Positions 24,391 to 34,251 of a stretch of 34,251 nucleotides of DNA are shown here, one piece after another (the first letter of the stretch is position 1; the number at the start of each line of letters is the position of its first letter). The position numbers were made by a program, and so were the translations under genes. The notes beneath the pieces are model-generated. The model saw only the letters and a list, made by a program, of their open reading frames with translations, was not told the origin of the DNA and ran no database searches. Origin of the DNA: LMUY01 sp964245495 (GTDB lineage Bacteria; Pseudomonadota; Alphaproteobacteria; Acetobacterales; Acetobacteraceae); assembly GCA_964245495.1 (NCBI GenBank), contig CAXTNC010000008.1:1-34251 (forward strand), in the 5' to 3' direction.

Positions 24391-25872
24391 TTATCCGCCG
24401 GCGCCCTCCGCCGGGTTCCAGATGATGTCCGGCGGGCCGTCATGCGGCGGGCAGGCGGGGATGAAGCGGCCGTTGACCAGGAACGACTTCTCGCCCTGCC
24501 ACGCCAGGCAGGCGGTGACGCTCGCCTTGCCGAAGAACCGCCCGGCGGCCTCGATGATGTCCGGCGCGCCGCGGGACACCTCGTAGGTGGCGACCGGTTC
24601 GGACGTGCCGTGGACCAGCATGGCGCCGCGGGCGGGCGGCAGGAACAACCCCCCCCCCCCGCGGCCCGCCGCGAGGCCGGAGGCCCAGGTGCGGCCCTTC
24701 GCCTGCTCGGCCATCGCCAGCACGCCGTAGTCCGCCCGGAGCGCCCGCACCTCCGCCGGCATGGGCAGCAGGGAGGCGGCCAGCAGCAGCGGGCCGAGCC
24801 AGCCAAGCCGCGGCCTGGCGCGGCCCGGCCAGCGCGCGAGCGCCGCCGCCGCCGCCAGGATGAGCGCCAGGTTGATCAGCCAGCCGCGCGCCGCCGCCTG
24901 CCGCTCGCAGCACAGGTCGCCGTAATGGTAGTAGGCGGCCAGCAGGGAGAAGAAGGCGGCGACGCCCAGGCCGAACGCGAACGCGCCCAGCCAGCCCGGC
25001 CGCACGCGCCCGGCCCGCAGCCAGACCAGCGCGAACCCGGCGGCGAACACGATCCTGCGCGCCAGCCCGATGCCCGCGCCGTCCCCCGCCGCGTCGAGCG
25101 GCAACTGGCGCAGCGACGCGGCGGCGGAGGCCAGCAGCCGCCCGTGGTACGGCTTGGCGTCCGCGCCGAGGTCGATGTTCTGCGAGCGGAACAGCACCAG
25201 GCCGGCCATCACCGCCAGCCCGGCGGCGGCGGGCACGATCCACCACGCCTCCCAGGCGGCGGCGTCCCGGCGCGCCGCGGCGCGCAAGCCGGCTGCCATC
25301 GCGAACCCGATCGCCAGCGCGGCGCCGATCTCGTGGCTGAGCGCGCACAGCAGCAGCGCCGCGCAGCACCAGCGCTTGCGCCGCCGGGTCAGCTCGCCCG
25401 CCAGCAGGAACGGCAGCGCCCCCGCGCCCGCCAGCATCGGCAGGTAGGCGGCGGCGGCGACCGGCCAGTAGAACAGCTCCGTCACCGGGCTGGTCTGCAA
25501 GGCGAACGCCATGGGGGCCGCGCCGAGGCAGGCTGCCGCCGCCAGCCGGCCCGGCTGCCGGCGCAGGCCCGCCCACGCCGCGGACACGGACACCGTGACC
25601 ACGCCGGCCCAGAGCAGCGCCAGCGCCGCCCTGATGAACGGCTGGCGGAACTGCAGCACGGCCCAGCCGTACAGCCCGATCAGCGCCTCGGAAACCGGGC
25701 GCGGCGAGATGGCGAGCCGCGCCAGCACGGCGGCGACGCCGTACTCCCGCTGGTCGCTGAAGTAGCGGAACTCGTCCACCTGCCACCGCCCCAGCCCGAA
25801 CTGGCCGGCATAGGCGAGCAGGACGGCGGCGCACAGGAAGGCTGGCAGCAGGGCAGGGCGCAGGCGGGGCAA
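24391..25872 (-). CDS. Multi-pass membrane protein, GT-C-like, unknown function
   Basis: This is a 493-residue integral membrane protein with about ten hydrophobic helices. After the first helix it has an acidic first loop (GRWQVDEFRYFSDQREYG), which resembles the catalytic DE loop of GT-C glycosyltransferases, so a lipid- or polysaccharide-modifying role is possible. No closer family is recognised. The start is a TTG at 25872 just before the first helix; no ATG is available. The coding strand contains a run of 12 G (24649-24660 on the plus strand), near residue 405, that codes for Gly and makes the last ~85 soluble residues slip-prone. Those residues look like genuine coding sequence in the present frame. 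It lies 36 bp after the P450 gene on the same strand and may be co-transcribed. Confidence 0.72.
   Translation of the reverse strand: MPRLRPALLPAFLCAAVLLAYAGQFGLGRWQVDEFRYFSDQREYGVAAVLARLAISPRPVSEALIGLYGWAVLQFRQPFIRAALALLWAGVVTVSVSAAWAGLRRQPGRLAAAACLGAAPMAFALQTSPVTELFYWPVAAAAYLPMLAGAGALPFLLAGELTRRRKRWCCAALLLCALSHEIGAALAIGFAMAAGLRAAARRDAAAWEAWWIVPAAAGLAVMAGLVLFRSQNIDLGADAKPYHGRLLASAAASLRQLPLDAAGDGAGIGLARRIVFAAGFALVWLRAGRVRPGWLGAFAFGLGVAAFFSLLAAYYHYGDLCCERQAAARGWLINLALILAAAAALARWPGRARPRLGWLGPLLLAASLLPMPAEVRALRADYGVLAMAEQAKGRTWASGLAAGRGGGGLFLPPARGAMLVHGTSEPVATYEVSRGAPDIIEAAGRFFGKASVTACLAWQGEKSFLVNGRFIPACPPHDGPPDIIWNPAEGAGG
24649..24660 (-). repeat. 12-base G homopolymer inside a coding region
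   Basis: A run of 12 C on the plus strand (12 G on the coding strand) lies in the membrane-protein gene about four-fifths of the way along. Tracts this long change length by slipped-strand mispairing and can switch a gene on and off. They are also prone to assembly error. The present length keeps the gene in frame. Confidence 0.75.
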
Positions 25873-25908
25873 GGTGGGATCAGGTCCGGGCCAGGTGGCC
25901 TCGCTTGC

Positions 25909-27273
25909 CTACAGCCCCCGCCGCGCAAACGCAAAATGCGCCGGACGGTCCGGCTGCGTCGTCACCCGGCCCACCGGGCGCACCTGCGCCACGTCCGGCG
26001 AGCTGACCCGCAAGGACCCTGCCAGCTTGGCCAGCACCAGCACCGCCTCCGCCAGCGCGAACTGCGCGGCGACGCAGACGCGCGGCCCGGCGCCGAACGG
26101 CAGGTAGGCGAAGCGCGGCGGCGGGGGGGCGCCGGGCATGAAGCGGCCCGGGTCGAACGCCGCCGGGTCCTCCCACAGCAGCGCGTGGCGGTGCAGCACC
26201 CAGGGCGACACGGCCACCGTGGCGCCGCGGGGGATCATGGTCCGGTTGGCCACGTCGCGCGCCACCGCCTCGCGGGTGATGAGGAAGGCTGGCGGGTACA
26301 GCCGCAGCGCCTCGCTGACCACCGCCTTGGCCACCGGCAGGTGCGCCATCGCCTCCGCTGCGCCGCCCGGGCCGAACGGGTGGGCGGCGGCTTCCTCCGC
26401 CACGCGCTCCTGCCACAGCGGCGACTGGGCGAGCAGGCTCAGGGACCAGAACAGGGTCAAGGCCGTCGTCTCATGGCCGGCCAGGATCATGGTCGCCACC
26501 TGGTCGCACAGCTGCTCGCGGCTGAAGCCCTCGCCGGTTTCCGGGTCCCGCGCGTCCTTCAGCATGTCGAACAGGTCGCGCGGGCCGTCCGCCGCGGGCA
26601 GGCGGGCGCGGGCGTCCACGATGCCGCCGATCAGCGCCGTCCACTCCTTGCGGAAGCGCCGCCGCGCCCCGTCCTGCGGGCTGGGCATGGACTGGGGGAT
26701 CAGCAGGTCGATCGGGTTCGGCCGGGCCAGTTGGATGGCGAAGCGCAGCAGCAGCGCGCGCATCGGCGCCCCGTGCTGCGCCATCTCCAGCGAGAACATG
26801 GAGCGCCCGGCGATCTCCAGCGCCGTGCGCTGCATCTCCGGCAGCAGGTCCACCCCTTCCCGGCCCGCCAGGCGCTGGAGGCACTCATCCGCGGCGGTCG
26901 CCACGTGGCTGGTCAGCACGGGCATGGAACGGGGGGCGAGGATCGGGGCGATGGTGCGGCGCTGGTGCCGCCAGGCCGCCCCCTCGCTGAGCAGCAGCCC
27001 ATCGCCCAGCAAGGGCGCCAGCACCCGGCGCGAGATGCCAGGGCGGCGGTAGTTGGCGGCGTTGCGCACCAAGACGTGGCCAATCGCATCCGGGTCGTTC
27101 AGCAGCACCTGGATGCGCCCCATGAAGCTGCCGACGATGGACGGGCGCTCGTACGCGCGGCGGCCCCACATCTCCAGCGCGTTGCCGCGCAGGATGCGGA
27201 TCATGCCGAGCGCCCCCGGGTCGGTGGAGCGGATGGCGTGGATGGGCGGGGCGAGGCGGGGTTGGTCCAGCAT
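25909..27273 (-). CDS. Cytochrome P450
   Basis: This is a heme-thiolate monooxygenase of 454 residues. Diagnostic motifs are the I-helix AGHETTALT (oxygen activation), the ExxR of the K-helix in SEALRLYPP, and the heme-binding loop FGAGPRVCVAAQ with the proximal Cys at about residue 400. There is no membrane anchor, so it is a soluble bacterial-type P450 that needs separate redox partners; no ferredoxin or reductase gene is nearby. Substrate unknown. The ATG at 27273 is six bases from the stop of the upstream response-regulator gene, so the two are probably one operon. Long-chain or fatty-acid-like substrates are possible for this general class but cannot be inferred here. Confidence 0.93.
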   Translation of the reverse strand: MLDQPRLAPPIHAIRSTDPGALGMIRILRGNALEMWGRRAYERPSIVGSFMGRIQVLLNDPDAIGHVLVRNAANYRRPGISRRVLAPLLGDGLLLSEGAAWRHQRRTIAPILAPRSMPVLTSHVATAADECLQRLAGREGVDLLPEMQRTALEIAGRSMFSLEMAQHGAPMRALLLRFAIQLARPNPIDLLIPQSMPSPQDGARRRFRKEWTALIGGIVDARARLPAADGPRDLFDMLKDARDPETGEGFSREQLCDQVATMILAGHETTALTLFWSLSLLAQSPLWQERVAEEAAAHPFGPGGAAEAMAHLPVAKAVVSEALRLYPPAFLITREAVARDVANRTMIPRGATVAVSPWVLHRHALLWEDPAAFDPGRFMPGAPPPPRFAYLPFGAGPRVCVAAQFALAEAVLVLAKLAGSLRVSSPDVAQVRPVGRVTTQPDRPAHFAFARRGL

Positions 27274-27279
27274 GATGCT

Positions 27280-27693
27280 CTAAGAGGGGATGAGCAGCGG
27301 CTTCGGAAAGGGCACGCCGGACACGCCAACGGCCAGGGCGGCCAGCAGCGCCCGCTCGTTGATCGGCTTTTCCACCCGGGCGCAGCCGCGATAGGCCGGG
27401 TGCAGCGCGTGGGCGCTGAAGCCAGTGGTGAGCACGAACGGCACGCCGAGGGCCGCCAGCGCGTCCGCCACGGCATGGGACGGCTCGCCGTGCAGGTCCA
27501 TGTCGAGCACGGCCAGGTCCAACGTCCCCGGTTCCGCCCGCAGCAGGGCCAGCGCCTCCTGGACCCGGCCGACCGGGCCGGCCGTGGCCGCGCCGGCCCG
27601 GTGCAGCAGGTCCACCATGTCGGAGGCGATCAGGTAGTCGTCCTCGACCACCAGCACGCGCCGCCCGCGCAACGGGCTGGGACCGGGCTTCAC
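27280..27693 (-). CDS. Single-domain response regulator (receiver only)
   Basis: This is a 137-residue receiver domain without an output domain, in the CheY/FixJ-receiver fold. The acidic pair is at D18 and D19 (VVEDDYLIA), the phospho-acceptor is D64 in AVLDMDLHG, followed by the Thr in LTTGF and the conserved Lys in EKPIN. The start is a GTG that directly abuts the TAG stop of the kinase module upstream, so translation is likely coupled and the kinase is the natural partner. Because that kinase is interrupted before its phospho-histidine, this regulator may be an orphan as sequenced. It is followed after six bases by a P450 gene. Confidence 0.88.
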   Translation of the reverse strand: MKPGPSPLRGRRVLVVEDDYLIASDMVDLLHRAGAATAGPVGRVQEALALLRAEPGTLDLAVLDMDLHGEPSHAVADALAALGVPFVLTTGFSAHALHPAYRGCARVEKPINERALLAALAVGVSGVPFPKPLLIPS

Positions 27694-28266
27694 CTAGCCG
27701 GCCGCCGCGCTCTGCCGCGCCGGGTCGTCGGATGCTGCCAAGCCGCCCATGGGCATCTCGATCAGGCAGGACACGCCATCCTCGCCGAACCGCAGCTGGG
27801 TTTTCGCCCGCAGCGTCGACGCCAAAGATTGCTCGATCAGCCGCTTGCCGAACCCGCTCCGCTCGCCGCTGCCGGGCGGCAGCGCGACCCCGCTTTCCCG
27901 CCATTCCAGCACGAGCCAGTCGTTCTCCGCCCGGGCCTCGATCCGCCACGTCACGGACAGGCGGCCGTTGCCGGCCTGCAAGGCGCCGTGCTTGACGGCG
28001 TTCGTCGCCAGCTCGTGGATCACCAGCGCCATGGACTGGACATGCCCCAGGTTGAGCGGGATGCAGGGCCCGTCCACCAGCACGTGCCCCGTCTCGTCCG
28101 CGCCGTGCGCCAGCACCTCCAGCCGGACCAGCTCGCCCAGCTCCACCGTGTCGTCCACCGCCATGCTGATCAGCCCCTGCACCCGGCCAAGCGCGGCCAG
28201 CCGTTCCTTGAAGTCGTCCACCGAGCCGCCACGGCCCACGGTTTGCCGCGCGATCGCCTGCACCAC
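27694..28266 (-). pseudogene. HWE-type histidine kinase module cut off from its sensor by an amber codon
   Basis: This is the C-terminal ATPase part of an HWE/HisKA_2 sensor kinase. It shows the family's HELATNAVKHGAL N box, the WRESG of the G1 box (the W-x-E of HWE kinases) and FGKRLIEQSLA. The frame continues upstream without a shift into the CheB-CheR-PAS gene, but a TAG at 28291-28293 separates them. The expected kinase sequence runs through this stop: upstream LRVLVGEL, stop, then HRTRNLLGVVQAIARQT. The stop is in the place of the residue right before the phospho-accepting His (usually Gln, CAG, in ELQHRTRN). The first available start, GTG 28266, lies after that His, so a separate product would lack its phosphorylation site. 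Sequencing error or a true C-to-T mutation could both explain it. Confidence 0.8.
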
Positions 28267-28290
28267 GCCCAGCAGGTTGCGCGTGCGGTG

Positions 28291-30968
<2,678 letters not shown>

Positions 30969-31026
30969 GGTGCTCGATGTCCCAGTTGCTTGGTGCAACA
31001 ATAAGTTCTGCGGGGGGAGAAAAGCC

Positions 31027-32823
<1,797 letters not shown>

Positions 32824-32850
32824 CATATGGTGCAGTGCGGGGCAACTTCT

Positions 32851-32873
32851 CCCTCTCCCCTTGCGGGAAAGGG
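32851..32873. repeat. REP-like palindrome A
   Basis: CCCTCTCCC (32851-32859) and GGGAAAGGG (32865-32873) form a nine-base stem with one mismatch around CTTGC. The core is the reverse complement of palindrome B at 32981-33002, so the pair is arranged head to head as in BIME elements. Similar CCCTTGCGGGA hairpins are common intergenic repeats in alphaproteobacteria. Confidence 0.55.
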
Positions 32874-32981
32874 CGGAGCTGCCGAAGGTCCCGCAAGTTG
32901 CTTCAGCTTGTGGGATGGCAGCAGAGGGCGGGCGAGAAGTGCCATGCTGTGATCGCTGTACAGCGTTTCCCCTCACCCGAC

Positions 32982-33002
32982 CCTTTCCCGCAAGGGGAAA
33001 GG
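32982..33002. repeat. REP-like palindrome B
   Basis: CCTTTCCC (32982-32989), loop GCAAG, GGGAAAGG (32995-33002) is a perfect eight-base stem. It matches palindrome A at 32857-32873 in the opposite orientation, 107 bases away. It lies 9 bases past the stop of the lipoprotein gene and could stabilise or end the sodB transcript. There is no T-run. Confidence 0.55.
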
Positions 33003-33011
33003 ACTTCTTGC

Positions 33012-33227
33012 TCAGAACGGCGTCGGCAGCTTCGCGCTCAGCCGGTTCGGCTCCGTGGCATTCGGCCCGCGCCCGATCCCTGCCGCACCCGGCGGCAAGC
33101 TGCCCACCGGCTGCGGCTCGTTGGCCGCAGACTCGGCGGAAGCCGGCGACTGGCCGGACACCAGCGGCAGGCTTCCCAGTTTCACGCCGCAGCCGCCGAG
33201 CATCAGGCAGAGGAGGGCGGCGCGCAC
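33012..33227 (-). CDS. Small putative lipoprotein, 71 aa
   Basis: From the GTG at 33227 the protein begins with a short hydrophobic signal segment (RAALLCLMLGGCG) that has a lipobox LGGC with the Cys at residue 13. The rest is Pro/Ser/Ala/Gly-rich and unstructured (PLVSGQSPASAESAANE). It begins 7 bases after the sodB stop, so it is co-transcribed with superoxide dismutase. An in-frame ATG at 33263 would overlap sodB by 29 bases and add a basic stretch before the signal; both are possible. I do not recognise the family. An envelope protein of low sequence conservation is likely; the function is unknown. Confidence 0.55.
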   Translation of the reverse strand: MRAALLCLMLGGCGVKLGSLPLVSGQSPASAESAANEPQPVGSLPPGAAGIGRGPNATEPNRLSAKLPTPF

Positions 33228-33234
33228 CCGCGTC

Positions 33235-33834
33235 TCAGGCCATCTGGCTTTCCGCGAACTCATAGTTCGCCAGCTTGTCCAGCCAGTTGGTCACGTAGTC
33301 CGGCCGGCGGTTGCGGAAGTCCAGGTAGTAGCTGTGCTCCCACACGTCGATGCCGAGCAGCGCCTTGCCGTCCCCGGTGGCGAGCGGGTTGGAGCCGTTC
33401 GGCGTCTTGGTCACCTTCAGCTTGCCGTCCGCGCCCTGCACCAGCCACGCCCAGCCGGAGCCGAACTGCGTGGTGGCGGCGGCCTTGAACGCTTCCTTGA
33501 ACTTGTCCATGCCGCCGAGGTCCTCCGTGATCTTCTGGCCGAGCTTGCTGGGCACCTTGCCGCCCTCCGTCGGGCTCATCGCCTGCCAGAACAGGACGTG
33601 GTTGTAGTGCTGGCCGGCGTTGTTGAACACCGGCCCGCCCTCGGATGCCGTCTGCTTGACGATGTCCTCCAGCGACTTGCCTTGCAGCGCGCTGTCCTTC
33701 TCGACGAAGCCGTTGAGCGCCGTCACGTAGGCCTGGTGGTGCTTGTCGTGGTGCAGCTCCAGCGTTTCCTGGCACATGCCCTGGGCGGCGAGCGCGGAGT
33801 GGGCGTAGGGCAGGGGGGGAAGTTCAAACGCCAT
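33235..33834 (-). CDS. sodB: Superoxide dismutase, Fe type
   Basis: This cytoplasmic enzyme turns superoxide into oxygen and hydrogen peroxide. The 199-residue protein has the four metal ligands of the Fe/Mn family: H28 in ELHHDKHH, a His in NHVLFW, and Asp plus His in DVWEHSYY. The Gln in FNNAGQHYNH is at the place typical of Fe-specific enzymes, where Mn enzymes have Gly. GSGWAWL is also conserved. The ATG at 33834 has a perfect AGGAGG five bases upstream (33840-33845). A small lipoprotein gene follows it. Together with the peroxiredoxin at 15962 it is part of the oxidative defence of the organism, although the two are 17 kb apart. Confidence 0.95.
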   Translation of the reverse strand: MAFELPPLPYAHSALAAQGMCQETLELHHDKHHQAYVTALNGFVEKDSALQGKSLEDIVKQTASEGGPVFNNAGQHYNHVLFWQAMSPTEGGKVPSKLGQKITEDLGGMDKFKEAFKAAATTQFGSGWAWLVQGADGKLKVTKTPNGSNPLATGDGKALLGIDVWEHSYYLDFRNRRPDYVTNWLDKLANYEFAESQMA

Positions 33835-33912
33835 GGTGGCCTCCTGATGCGTTGCCGGGCCATCGCGCCCGGATTGCTTCCTGTCTAGCGCGCCAGCCCC
33901 CATCTTCGTTGC

Positions 33913-34251
33913 ATGACGGAGCCATCTCAGCCTTCTCCTGGCCAGCTGTCCGCCGCCGGGTCCATCGTCCGCCGCGCGGACCCCGACCGTTTCCTCACCG
34001 CCTTGTTCGCTCCGCCGGACAAGCGCGAGGCGCTGTTCACCCTCTATGCCTTCAACCACGAGACCGCCCGCGCCCACGAGGCCACCCAGCAGCCCATGAT
34101 CGCGCTGATCCGCCTGCAATGGTGGCGCGAGGTGGTGGAAGGCGCCCGCAAGGCGCACGAGGTGGCGACCCCGCTCAGCTTCCTGCTGGACTCCGGCGCG
34201 CTCGACCCGGCGGAGCTGCTTTCCGTGCTGGACGCTCGCGAGGTCACGGAC
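33913..34251 (+). CDS. Squalene/phytoene synthase family protein, partial at window end
   Basis: This plus-strand gene starts at ATG 33913 and runs off the window after 113 residues. The visible part (DPDRFLTALFAPPDKREALFTLYAFNHE and LIRLQWWREVV) is the N-terminal half of the squalene/phytoene synthase fold, which covers both prenyl transferases and the NDUFAF6-like assembly factors. The prenyl synthases have two DxxxD metal motifs. At the place of the first one, this protein has HETARAHE, which lacks them, so it is probably of the NDUFAF6-like, catalytically inactive type. That is inference, as the second motif lies outside. It is divergent from sodB with 78 bp between starts. Confidence 0.75.
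   Translation, partial: MTEPSQPSPGQLSAAGSIVRRADPDRFLTALFAPPDKREALFTLYAFNHETARAHEATQQPMIALIRLQWWREVVEGARKAHEVATPLSFLLDSGALDPAELLSVLDAREVTD

Noticed and set aside
32824..32976. Longer start for the ABC-F protein
   Set aside because: The extension would translate a REP-like palindrome and has no resemblance to the family.

Overview
The window looks like part of a draft scaffold from a high-GC alphaproteobacterium, most likely Rhodospirillales/Acetobacteraceae. This rests on very GC-rich codon use, the families present (malate synthase G, HWE-type kinase, BacA/YddA-like transporter, a lysine-less SDR) and tightly packed, overlapping operons; it is inference, since no rRNA or marker gene is present. 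No tRNA, rRNA, CRISPR array or IS element was seen. The first ~130 bases are G-run-rich and look like a poor contig edge. A 100-N scaffold gap lies at 28738-28837.

Layout. (1) 130-5554, + strand: a frameshifted short-chain dehydrogenase followed by a complete ribose-type sugar ABC importer (binding protein, double ATPase, two permeases). (2) 5576-6580, - strand: a conserved-looking protein of unknown function. (3) 6720-8740, + strand: a DUF3253 protein translationally coupled to a BacA/YddA-type peptide transporter fused to its ATPase; the middle of the transporter gene is markedly AT-richer than its ends. (4) 15305 down to 8715, - strand: a head-to-tail operon of cysteine-synthase-like enzyme, DUF2064 glycosyltransferase, GT-C membrane glycosyltransferase, radical SAM/SPASM protein, dolichol-phosphate-type GT2, DUF2147 protein and a GT4. 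(5) 15430-19075, + strand: Rrf2 regulator, 1-Cys peroxiredoxin, sulfite reductase CysI and FdhD, a sulfur/redox block divergent from the cysteine-synthase-like gene. (6) 19230-20473: an AT-richer island with a decayed toxin-like gene, an overlapping probable immunity gene and a second, N-terminally lost immunity copy. (7) 20574-22169: PAS histidine kinase. (8) - strand, 34 kb end back to 22177: Fe superoxide dismutase and small lipoprotein, ABC-F ATPase, a CheB-CheR-PAS-HWE kinase hybrid, a single-domain response regulator, a cytochrome P450, a GT-C-like membrane protein and malate synthase G. (9) 33913 to the edge, + strand: the start of a squalene/phytoene-synthase-family gene.

How they work together. 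The sulfur block (CysI makes sulfide, the CysK-like enzyme consumes it, Rrf2 sits between the two) reads as a local assimilation unit. In the glycosyl operon the GT2 could make a polyprenyl-phosphate sugar and the GT-C enzyme use it outside the membrane, with a radical SAM enzyme modifying an unknown intermediate; I cannot name the product. The CheB-CheR-PAS-HWE gene is interrupted by an amber codon directly before its phospho-accepting histidine, so its signalling to the adjacent response regulator is probably broken as sequenced. The best candidates for something undescribed are the toxin/immunity island and the radical-SAM glycosyl operon.
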